From Acidobacterium sp. (GTDB taxonomy: Bacteria; Acidobacteriota; Terriglobia; Terriglobales; Acidobacteriaceae), in NCBI GenBank assembly GCA_003131625.1, contig PKVY01000081.1, forward strand, positions 186,053 to 224,658: a DNA stretch of 38,606 nucleotides, written 5' to 3'. Made by a program: the position numbers and the translations under genes. Positions 30,130 through 38,188 of the stretch are shown piece after piece; positions within the stretch are counted from its first letter, which is position 1, and each line of letters begins with the position of its first letter. Below the pieces are notes generated by a model, which saw only the letters and a program-made list of their open reading frames with translations, did not search any database and had not been told where the DNA came from.

Positions 30130-30195
30130 CAGCCGGCAGCCCGCAGCCGGCAGCCTGTAAATGCCCAATCCCAGCTGCAGGCTGCCGCCTGCAGG
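30130..30195. repeat. Inverted pair of heptanucleotide arrays between nuoA and nuoB
   Basis: Left array 30130-30157: cagccgg, cagcccg, cagccgg, cagcctg. Right array 30175-30195: ctgcagg, ctgccgc, ctgcagg. The two are complementary in part and could fold together. Same 7-nt period as the other loci but different words. Confidence 0.8.
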
Positions 30196-30200
30196 CTTTC

Positions 30201-30575
30201 CTACGCCCACGTCAGCACGCCCTTCTGGCACGCCCACACCAGCCCTTCCACCAGCAGCAGCAGAAACACCAGCATGGCGATGGACGCTCCCAGCGTCAGC
30301 CCCGTAAACGCCACCGCGAACGGCAGCAGGAACACTGCCTCCACATCGAAAACCAGAAAAACAATGGCGTACAGATAATAGGACGCGCCGAACTGAATCC
30401 AGGCATCCCCCTTCGATTCCAGCCCGCACTCATACGTCGCGTTCTTCTCGTGGCCCGGCTTGTTGGGCGAAAACACCCGCGCCCAAAGCCACGCCAGCGC
30501 CAGCGGCGTAAACCCAAACGCGACCCCGCCAATCAGAAGCCCCACGACCGTTAGCCAGGGATGTTCAGCTCTCAT
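30201..30575 (-). CDS. nuoA: NADH-quinone oxidoreductase subunit A
   Basis: A 124-residue membrane subunit with three helices. The hallmark is KNATYECGLESKGDAWIQFGASYYLYAIVFLVFDVEAVFLLPFAVAF, containing the conserved Cys-Gly loop and the acidic FDVEA in helix 2. It is the first gene of the complex I operon and is divergent from nifJ. Start ATG 30575 is chosen because GGAG (30588-30585) lies 9 nt upstream; the TTG at 30593 would include this ribosome site as coding sequence. Confidence 0.93.
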   Translation of the reverse strand: MRAEHPWLTVVGLLIGGVAFGFTPLALAWLWARVFSPNKPGHEKNATYECGLESKGDAWIQFGASYYLYAIVFLVFDVEAVFLLPFAVAFTGLTLGASIAMLVFLLLLVEGLVWACQKGVLTWA

Positions 30576-30604
30576 CGATCCAATCTCCGGCAATCCGCCG
30601 TGAC

Positions 30605-30617
30605 TCCTGCGACTCTA
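30605..30617 (-). promoter_or_regulatory. Predicted nuo operon -10 box and transcription start
   Basis: TAGAGT on the minus strand (30617-30612) would place the start near 30605, giving an about 30-nt leader with a good ribosome site before nuoA. No TTGACA-like -35 box is present, as expected for an activator-dependent promoter. The Crp/Fnr-like site upstream is centred about 42 bp before this start. Confidence 0.4.
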
Positions 30618-30639
30618 CGCGCTCCGGGCAGCGTTGCTC

Positions 30640-30655
30640 CGTGACCCGAATCACA
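30640..30655. promoter_or_regulatory. Crp/Fnr-like site in the nuoA-nifJ intergenic region
   Basis: CGTGAcccgaaTCACA is a near-perfect half-site palindrome of the TGTGA-N6-TCACA type. It is centred at 30647.5, about 42 bp before the predicted nuoA transcription start, which is the class II activator position. It could also serve nifJ in the other direction. A similar sequence occurs at 25742-25757 within the same operon. Confidence 0.5.
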
Positions 30656-30666
30656 ACTGGCCACTC

Positions 30667-30701
30667 GCTACTGGCTACCGGCTACTGGCTACCGGCTGCC
30701 T
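30667..30701. repeat. Heptanucleotide array between nuoA and nifJ
   Basis: Five 7-nt words: gctactg, gctaccg, gctactg, gctaccg, gctgcct. The first four make a perfect 14-nt tandem duplication, which suggests recent slippage or copying. No inverted partner is present nearby. Confidence 0.85.
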
Positions 30702-30756
30702 CTCTCTCATCCTCGCACAGTTGTGTTCCCTGTCACATCGCGCCTCGACGCCCAGG

Positions 30757-30783
30757 CGCAAACTTTTCCTGTAGTGGTTTGCG
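30757..30783 (+). promoter_or_regulatory. Inverted repeat upstream of nifJ
   Basis: CGCAAAC (30757-30763) and GTTTGCG (30777-30783) form perfect 7-bp arms with a 13-nt spacer, 44 nt before the nifJ start codon. It could be an operator or a leader hairpin; I do not recognise the regulator. Confidence 0.35.
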
Positions 30784-30826
30784 GCGATTTCGCACTCGTC
30801 CGCGCCCAACCCCAGTGAGGAGAACC

Positions 30827-33800
30827 ATGACCGCACCTGCCAAAACCGCAATCTTCGACGGCAACGAAGCAGCCGCCTCCGTGGCCTACCGCTTCTCCGA
30901 AGTGGTTGCAATCTATCCCATTACGCCCTCCTCCACCATGGCCGAATTTGCCGATCAGTGGGCTTCCGAAGGGAAGCGCAACATCTGGGGCTCGGTCCCG
31001 GTCGTCGCTGAACTGCAAAGTGAGGGCGGCGCTGCCGGCGCCATGCACGGAGCCCTCCAGGGCGGCGCTTTTGCCACCACTTTCACCGCCTCCCAGGGCC
31101 TGCTCCTCATGATCCCCAACATGTACAAGATCGCTGGCGAGCTCACGCCCTCCGTCATGCACGTGACCGCGCGCTCCATCGCCACGCACGCCCTGTCGAT
31201 CTTCGGCGATCACTCCGACGTCATGGGCTGCCGCCAGACCGGATACGCAATGCTTGCCTCGAACTCTGTGCAGGAAGCTGCTGATTTGGCAACGATTGCC
31301 CATCTGTCCACGCTCGAAGCCCGCATCCCCTTCATGCACTTCTTCGATGGCTTCCGGACCTCGCACGAGATCAACAAAGTCCTCCCCATCTCCGACGAAA
31401 CCATCAACGCTCTCCTCGACGAAAAAGCCGTCCGCTCCCATCGCCAGCGCTCTCTTTCTCCCGACCGCCCCGTCCTCCGCGGATCCGCGCAGAACCCCGA
31501 CGTCTTCTTCCAGGCCCGCGAAGCCTGCAACCCCTATTACCTCGCCTGCCCGGTCATCGTGCAGGACGTGATGGACCGCTTTGCCGCTCAGACCGGCCGC
31601 AGCTACCGGCTCTTCGACTACTACGGCGCGCCCGACGCCGATCGCGTCATCATCCTCATGGGTTCCGCTGCCGGCGCAGTCGAGGAGGCCATCGACGCAC
31701 TGAATGCTCGTGGCGAAAAGCTCGGCCTGCTCAAGGTCCGCCTCTTCCGCCCCTTCGCCATCGAAGCTTTCCTCACAGCCCTCCCTGAAACCGTGCGCCG
31801 CATCGCCGTGCTCGACCGCACCAAGGAGCCCGGCTCCGTCGGCGAGCCCCTCTACCAGGACGTCGTCACCGTCGTCTCCGAAGCGCTGTCCACTGGACGC
31901 CTGCCGTTGCCGCAGTTCCCGGTGATCGTCGGCGGCCGCTATGGACTCTCTTCCAAGGAATTCACGCCGGCCATGGCCAAAGGCGTCTTCGACGAACTGG
32001 CCAAGCCGCATCCGAAAAACCACTTCACCATGGGCATCGACGACGACGTTACCCACTCCAGCCTCAAGTGGGACGAGAACTTCTCTACCGAAAGCCCCCG
32101 CACGGTCCGCGCCCTTTTCTACGGACTTGGCTCCGACGGCACTGTCGGCGCGAACAAAAACTCCATCAAGATCATCGGCTCCGAAACGCCGAACTACGCC
32201 CAGGGCTACTTCGTCTACGACTCCAAGAAGTCCGGCTCCCTCACCACCTCGCACCTGCGCTTCGGTCCTGAGCCCATTCGCTCCACCTACCTCATCTCGC
32301 GCGCGAATTTCATCGCCTGCCATCAGTTCGAGTTCCTCGAGAAGACCGACGTCCTCGCCGCCGCTGAGCCAGGCGCCACCTTCCTGCTCAACAGTCCCTA
32401 CGGCCCCGACGATGTGTGGCAGCATCTGCCCCGCACCATCCAGAAGACCATCATCGAGAAAAAACTCCGCTTCTTCGTCATCGACGGCTTCACCGTCGCC
32501 CGCGAAAACGGCATGGGCACGCGCATCAACACCGTCATGCAGACCTGCTTCTTCGCCATCAGCGGCGTTCTGCCCCGCGAAGAGGCCATCGAGCAGATCA
32601 AGAAGGCCATCAAGAAGACCTACGGTAAACGCGGCGATGCTGTGGTCCAGCAAAACTTCGCCGCCGTCGACGCCGCTCTCGCGCATCTGCACGAAGTCAA
32701 AGCTCCCACCCACGTCACCGCGAAGTTCGACATCCTGCCCGCCATCCCCAAGGCCGCGCCCGCCTTCGTTCGCGACGTTCTCGGCGCCATGGCTGCCGGC
32801 CACGGCGATCTGCTCCCCGTTAGCGCGTTGCCTCCGGGTGGAACCTTCCCCACTGCGACTGCAAAGTGGGAGAAGCGCAACATCGCTCAGTTCATCCCGG
32901 TTTGGGATGAGGACCTTTGCATCCAGTGCGGCAAATGCGTCATGGTTTGCCCGCACGCCGTCATCCGCGCCAAGGTCTACGACGGCGCGCTCCTGCCTGG
33001 CGCCCCCTCGACCTTCAAATCCGCCAAGCCGAAATGGCGCGGCATGGACGACCAGCTCTACAGCCTCCAGGTTTCACCCGAAGACTGCACCGGTTGCACC
33101 CTCTGCGTCGAAGTCTGCCCCGCGAAGAGCAAGACCGACCCGGCCCACAAAGCCCTCAACATGCAGCCGCAACAGCCGCTTCGCTTCCCCGAGCGCGACA
33201 ACTGGGACTTTTTCCAATCTCTGCCCAACGTCGGGCGCGACCAGCTTTCCATGAACCAGGTCAAGGACATCCAGCTGCTCGAGCCGCTCTTTGAGTTCTC
33301 CGGCGCCTGCTCCGGTTGCGGCGAGACGCCTTACATCAAGCTGCTTACCCAGCTCTTCGGCGACCGCCTCATGATCGCCAACGCCACCGGCTGCTCCTCC
33401 ATCTACGGCGGCAACCTGCCCACTACGCCGTATTGCCAGAACGAAGACGGCCGCGGTCCAGCCTGGTCCAACTCCCTCTTTGAAGACAACGCTGAGTTCG
33501 GCCTCGGCATGCGTCTCGCCGTCGACCAGCAGAAGACCTACTCCGAAGGGCTGGTCGCCAAACTCGCCCCCGTCCTCGGTGAAGACTTCGTCCGCGCCAT
33601 CCTCGAAGCCGACCAATCCAAAGAAGAAGGCATCAACGCCCAGCGCGAGCGTATCCGCGCCATGCGCGCCAAACTCGCCACTGTCGACTCCGCCGACGCT
33701 CGCAACCTCGACGCGGTCGCCGACACCCTCGTCCGCAAGAGCGTCTGGATCATCGGCGGCGATGGCTGGGCCTACGACATCGGCTTCGGCGGCCTCGACC

Positions 33801-34456
33801 ACGTCCTCGCCTCCGGCAAAAACGTCAAGGTCCTCGTCCTCGATACCGAGGTCTACTCCAACACCGGTGGCCAGATGTCCAAGTCCACCCCGCGCGGCGC
33901 GGTTGCCAAGTTTGCCGCGGGCGGCAAAACCAACAGCAAGAAAGACCTCGCCATGGAGGCCGTCGCCTACGGTTCCGTCTACGTGGCGCGCGTCGCCATG
34001 GGATCCAACGACAGCCACACCGTCAAAGCCTTCCAGGAAGCCGAAGCGTGGCCGGGTCCCGCCATCATCATCGCCTACAGCCACTGCATCGCCCACGGCT
34101 ACGACCTTTCCCAGGGCCTCGACCACCAGAAGGCCGCCGTCAACTCCGGCTACTGGCCGCTCATGCGCTACAACCCCGCTGTCCGCGCGGAAGGGAAGAA
34201 CCCGTTCTTCCTCGACTCGCGTCCGCCTTCGATCCCGCTCAAGGACTACATCTATAACGAGTCGCGCTACACCATGCTGCAGCGTGCGCATCCTGACACC
34301 GCCGCCGAGCTACTCAAAGAAGCCACCGACGACGTCGAGCGCACCTGGCGCGTCTACTCCGGCCGCGCTGCAATGCCCGGCCGCGAGACCACGCCCAACA
34401 TTTCGCCGCGCAACGGCCACGGGCAGGCGGCCACACCCGCTCGCACAGAGGAATAG
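30827..34456 (+). CDS. nifJ: Pyruvate:ferredoxin (flavodoxin) oxidoreductase
   Basis: A 1209-residue single-chain PFOR that oxidises pyruvate and CoA to acetyl-CoA and CO2 and reduces ferredoxin or flavodoxin. Domain I starts NEAAASVAYRFSEVVAIYPITPSS. A ferredoxin domain binds two 4Fe-4S clusters: CIQCGKCVMVCP from Cys698 and CTGCTLCVEVCP from Cys754. CSGCGETPY (Cys828) and NATGCSSIYGG give the proximal cluster and thiamine-binding region; GDGWAYDIGFGG (about 978-989) and SNTGGQMSKSTPRGA complete the thiamine diphosphate/Mg site. Start ATG 30827 has GAGGAG 4 nt upstream; the open frame extends 62 codons further but through the repeat array. Divergent from the complex I operon and ended by a strong terminator. 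Confidence 0.95.
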   Translation: MTAPAKTAIFDGNEAAASVAYRFSEVVAIYPITPSSTMAEFADQWASEGKRNIWGSVPVVAELQSEGGAAGAMHGALQGGAFATTFTASQGLLLMIPNMYKIAGELTPSVMHVTARSIATHALSIFGDHSDVMGCRQTGYAMLASNSVQEAADLATIAHLSTLEARIPFMHFFDGFRTSHEINKVLPISDETINALLDEKAVRSHRQRSLSPDRPVLRGSAQNPDVFFQAREACNPYYLACPVIVQDVMDRFAAQTGRSYRLFDYYGAPDADRVIILMGSAAGAVEEAIDALNARGEKLGLLKVRLFRPFAIEAFLTALPETVRRIAVLDRTKEPGSVGEPLYQDVVTVVSEALSTGRLPLPQFPVIVGGRYGLSSKEFTPAMAKGVFDELAKPHPKNHFTMGIDDDVTHSSLKWDENFSTESPRTVRALFYGLGSDGTVGANKNSIKIIGSETPNYAQGYFVYDSKKSGSLTTSHLRFGPEPIRSTYLISRANFIACHQFEFLEKTDVLAAAEPGATFLLNSPYGPDDVWQHLPRTIQKTIIEKKLRFFVIDGFTVARENGMGTRINTVMQTCFFAISGVLPREEAIEQIKKAIKKTYGKRGDAVVQQNFAAVDAALAHLHEVKAPTHVTAKFDILPAIPKAAPAFVRDVLGAMAAGHGDLLPVSALPPGGTFPTATAKWEKRNIAQFIPVWDEDLCIQCGKCVMVCPHAVIRAKVYDGALLPGAPSTFKSAKPKWRGMDDQLYSLQVSPEDCTGCTLCVEVCPAKSKTDPAHKALNMQPQQPLRFPERDNWDFFQSLPNVGRDQLSMNQVKDIQLLEPLFEFSGACSGCGETPYIKLLTQLFGDRLMIANATGCSSIYGGNLPTTPYCQNEDGRGPAWSNSLFEDNAEFGLGMRLAVDQQKTYSEGLVAKLAPVLGEDFVRAILEADQSKEEGINAQRERIRAMRAKLATVDSADARNLDAVADTLVRKSVWIIGGDGWAYDIGFGGLDHVLASGKNVKVLVLDTEVYSNTGGQMSKSTPRGAVAKFAAGGKTNSKKDLAMEAVAYGSVYVARVAMGSNDSHTVKAFQEAEAWPGPAIIIAYSHCIAHGYDLSQGLDHQKAAVNSGYWPLMRYNPAVRAEGKNPFFLDSRPPSIPLKDYIYNESRYTMLQRAHPDTAAELLKEATDDVERTWRVYSGRAAMPGRETTPNISPRNGHGQAATPARTEE

Positions 34457-34509
34457 AGCGCGGTCATCGATTTTCCCGGAGTGGCTGCAGGTCAGCTCTC
34501 CGGGCTTCT

Positions 34510-34542
34510 GCCAGTGTCGGCAGTACGCCGGCACTGGCTTTT
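34510..34542 (+). terminator. Rho-independent terminator of nifJ
   Basis: GCCAGTGTCGGC (34510-34521) pairs with GCCGGCACTGGC (34527-34538) over 12 bp with one G-T pair and a 5-nt loop. TTTTCCATTTTC follows. It lies 54 nt after the nifJ stop. Confidence 0.85.
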
Positions 34543-34551
34543 CCATTTTCT

Positions 34552-36200
<1,649 letters not shown>

Positions 36201-36229
36201 AGAAGCAAATCTTCAGGAAGAAGAAATCC

Positions 36230-36263
36230 GGGTGCCCCATGTCCCTGCTGTTGAGGACATGGG
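36230..36263. repeat. REP-like hairpin element after guaB (copy A)
   Basis: GGGTGCC is followed by CCCATGTCC (36236-36244), a 10-nt loop, and GGACATGGG (36255-36263), a perfect 9-bp stem. The same edge and layout occur on the opposite strand inside mazG at 37751-37787. A second small hairpin follows immediately. Confidence 0.65.
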
Positions 36264-36265
36264 AA

Positions 36266-36280
36266 GCGCGCGAAGCGCGC
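36266..36280 (+). terminator. Possible guaB terminator
   Basis: GCGCGC-GAA-GCGCGC is a perfect 6-bp stem with a 3-nt loop, followed by CCCTTTCGC. The T-run is short, so termination may be weak or combined with the preceding hairpin. Confidence 0.35.
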
Positions 36281-36336
36281 CCCTTTCGCTCCCATCAAAT
36301 CCCCCAAAAAAATCACCTCCAACCCCGCCCCACCCC

Positions 36337-36342
36337 TAAAAT
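36337..36342 (+). promoter_or_regulatory. Candidate -10 box before the 36355 gene
   Basis: TAAAAT ends 12 nt before the ATG at 36355, leaving room for a leader of only a few nucleotides. No Shine-Dalgarno sequence and no -35 box are visible. Confidence 0.35.
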
Positions 36343-36354
36343 AATGACGGCCCC

Positions 36355-36861
36355 ATGGAGACCACCCTCACCGCCGCCACCGAAGCCGAGCGCCTCATCC
36401 GCTGTTTCGATCCCAACGCCACGCACGCCGAAGGCGCGCACGAGCACCTCGTCCTCTCGCCCCGCTGGGGACGCCTCCGCCGCCAGCACCCCCTCCTCGC
36501 TACCTCGCCCCGCGACCACGGCCCCGCCTCCGCCTGGTCGACCGCCCGCCACAACCTGCTCACCTGCCGCGACCGCTCCGTCCAGCTGGCCATCGCCACC
36601 TACGAATACCGCATCCGCATCGAGCTGCGCGTCTCCCTCGACTCCCTCCAGGACCCCGCCTTCGACCTGCACAGCCACGGCCACGCCGTCCTCGACCGCC
36701 GCGGCGACGAGAAGAGCAGCGTCGCCATCCGTCGCGAGTCCTTCTGGATTCGCACCCTCACTCCCGACCCCGAGGGCTTCGCCCGCTTCGAGGTCGGCAA
36801 CTCCTTCCTCCTCCCCATCACCGAAGACGCCATGCTCGCCGAATCCAAAACGTTGTGGTGA
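36355..36861 (+). CDS. Hypothetical protein
   Basis: A 168-residue protein with no signal peptide or membrane helix and no family I recognise. It is rich in Arg, His and Asp. Alternating strands are suggested: VQLAIATYEYRIRIELRVSLD, then HGHAVLDRRG, then SVAIRRESFWIRTL, then FARFEVGNSFLLPI. A beta-sandwich or barrel is possible but not demonstrable. Third codon positions are almost all G or C, like its neighbours, which supports real coding in this frame over the overlapping frames. It lies alone between guaB and the ParE-like remnant. Confidence 0.55.
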   Translation: METTLTAATEAERLIRCFDPNATHAEGAHEHLVLSPRWGRLRRQHPLLATSPRDHGPASAWSTARHNLLTCRDRSVQLAIATYEYRIRIELRVSLDSLQDPAFDLHSHGHAVLDRRGDEKSSVAIRRESFWIRTLTPDPEGFARFEVGNSFLLPITEDAMLAESKTLW

Positions 36862-36866
36862 CGAAG

Positions 36867-36903
36867 GCAGCCGGTAGCCGGTGGCTGGAGTAGCCTGTGG
36901 CTG
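36867..36903. repeat. Heptanucleotide array after the 36355 gene
   Basis: gcagccg, gtagccg, gtggctg, then a 2-nt slip, then gtagcct, gtggctg. It begins 5 nt after the stop of the hypothetical gene. The middle words are self-complementary to earlier ones (agccgg/ccggct-like), so a small fold is possible. Confidence 0.65.
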
Positions 36904-36928
36904 GCCCGGGCCTCGATTCTGAGACATC

Positions 36929-37204
36929 GTGCGGAAACGCGACTGGGCTAAGCGGACGCTCGCACCGTCTCACAGGGATTTCCGTAGAAGAACATCGTTA
37001 CCCTCGTTACCGCGCTTTGGGCCAGTGTTTTCGAAACCTGGCAGACGGCATTTTCGCAGAGATCTCACGGATGAGCCGGTAAGATTCTTCGCGGTGTATT
37101 CGTGGCTGGTCATCTTTCGTCCAGACACAAAGCCCCTCCAGGTGATTTCCGTTCTGCACGCGGGTCGTGATGTGGGCAACATTCTGGCAGGCCGACTCGG
37201 CTGA
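36929..37204 (+). pseudogene. Remnant of a ParE/RelE-family toxin gene
   Basis: The 91-codon frame is unlike any protein for its first about 45 residues. Its second half (RRDLTDEPVRFFAVYSWLVIFRPDTKPLQVISVLHAGRDVGNIL) reads like the C-terminal half of ParE-type toxins, where a DLTD-PVRFF segment, a VYSYLVVY-like strand and VLHGxRD are usual. A neighbouring frame contains RALGQCFRNLAD (about 37010-37046), which resembles the helix that should precede this half, so at least one frameshift separates the parts. No antitoxin gene is visible on either side. The rest of 36904-37237 holds nothing else I can identify. Assignment rests on pattern recall. Confidence 0.45.
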
Positions 37205-37237
37205 GTAAGCATGCGAATGACGGTCGAGTCACCGTTG

Positions 37238-37249
37238 TAGAGTAGGGTT
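37238..37249 (+). promoter_or_regulatory. Candidate mazG -10 box, leaderless start
   Basis: TAGAGT (37238-37243) is followed by six bases and then ATG 37250, the same spacing as at coaBC. TAGAGT is also the hexamer proposed for nuoA. No -35 box is apparent. Confidence 0.35.
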
Positions 37250-38188
37250 ATGCCCCCTGAAAAGGACGCAATGCAGGCGAACGGCGTTCCCGAGCGCGCA
37301 GGAAATGCGCGGGCGGGCGAGCTGTTTGCGGAGGCGGTGGCGATCATGGCGCGGCTGCGGGCGCCGGGTGGGTGTCCGTGGGATCGCGAGCAGACATTCG
37401 CGACGATTCGCAAGTACACGCTGGAAGAGACGTACGAGGTGCTGGACGCGATCGAGCGCGAGCAGTGGGCGGACCTGGCGGATGAGCTGGGGGATTTGCT
37501 GCTGCAGGTGCTGTTCTACGCGGAGATGGCGGAAGAGGCGGGGCACTTTGGGATCGCGGATGTGATTGCGGGGCTAAACAGAAAACTGGTGCGGCGGCAT
37601 CCGCATGTTTTCGGGGAAGAGGCTTCGGCGGCGGCGGGGAATCGGGCGGAGGGTCTGGAGACAAACGGAATTGGCGCGGGCGAAGTGCTGCGGAACTGGG
37701 AGGAGATCAAGAAGCTCGAAAAGAGCGCTCAGAAGAAAGTTGGGGAAGAACCCACATCTGCCAAAGGCGGGCAGATGTGTGGCACCCTGGAAGGCATCCT
37801 CGATGGAGTGTCGCGGGCGATGCCGGCGTTGAGCGAAGCGGGCAAGATTGGGGCGAAGGCGGCGAAGGTTGGGTTCGACTGGCCGGATGTCACCGGAGTT
37901 GTGGAAAAGCTGAGGGAAGAGACGGCGGAGCTCGAGGCGGAGATGAGCGCGGCAGACGCACAAGCCATTGGAGAAGAGATTGGCGATCTGTTGTTTACAG
38001 CGGCGAACCTCGCGCGACATATGAAGGTTGATCCAGAGCTGGCGCTGCGGGATGCAAACGCGAAGTTTCGGCGGCGATTTGCAGTGATGGAGGCAGTAAC
38101 GGAGCGGCCTCTGGAGGAATTGTCGGCGGCCGAACTGGAAGAGCTGTGGGCGCGGAGCAAGCGATCGGAAGCGGAGCGCGGGCGATGA
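37250..38188 (+). CDS. mazG: Nucleoside triphosphate pyrophosphohydrolase MazG
   Basis: A 312-residue two-domain all-alpha NTP pyrophosphohydrolase. Domain 1: LRAPGGCPWDREQTFATIRKYTLEETYEVLDAI then DLADELGDLLLQVLFYAEMAEE, with the EExxE...ExxD magnesium-binding pattern. Domain 2: GFDWPDVTGVVEKLREETAELEAEM and IGEEIGDLLFTAANLARHMKVDPELALRDANAKFRRRF. MazG removes aberrant NTPs and modulates (p)ppGpp. The linker contains about 15 unusual residues (EEPTSAKGGQMCGTLEG) encoded by a palindromic repeat (37751-37787) read in frame. ATG 37250 fits a leaderless start; ATG 37271 has AAAGGA just upstream and is an alternative. The stop overlaps the next gene (ATGA). Confidence 0.93.
   Translation: MPPEKDAMQANGVPERAGNARAGELFAEAVAIMARLRAPGGCPWDREQTFATIRKYTLEETYEVLDAIEREQWADLADELGDLLLQVLFYAEMAEEAGHFGIADVIAGLNRKLVRRHPHVFGEEASAAAGNRAEGLETNGIGAGEVLRNWEEIKKLEKSAQKKVGEEPTSAKGGQMCGTLEGILDGVSRAMPALSEAGKIGAKAAKVGFDWPDVTGVVEKLREETAELEAEMSAADAQAIGEEIGDLLFTAANLARHMKVDPELALRDANAKFRRRFAVMEAVTERPLEELSAAELEELWARSKRSEAERGR
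37751..37787. repeat. REP-like hairpin element inside mazG (copy B)
   Basis: CACATCTGCC (37753-37762) pairs perfectly with GGCAGATGTG (37770-37779), followed by TGGCACCC. On the minus strand the edge is GGGTGCCACA, like the GGGTGCCCCA edge of copy A after guaB. It lies in the linker between the two MazG domains and keeps the frame open. Confidence 0.65.

Noticed and set aside
30641..30826. N-terminal extension of nifJ
   Set aside because: The frame is open, but it translates the heptamer array and promoter region, and ATG 30827 has a strong ribosome site.
30707..32956. A 749-codon minus-strand open frame opposite nifJ
   Set aside because: Gly/Asp/Glu/Val-rich antisense shadow of nifJ with no recognisable domain.
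37250..38188. mazG as a pseudogene disrupted by the palindrome
   Set aside because: The insert keeps the frame, lies in the interdomain linker, and both domains retain their metal-binding motifs.
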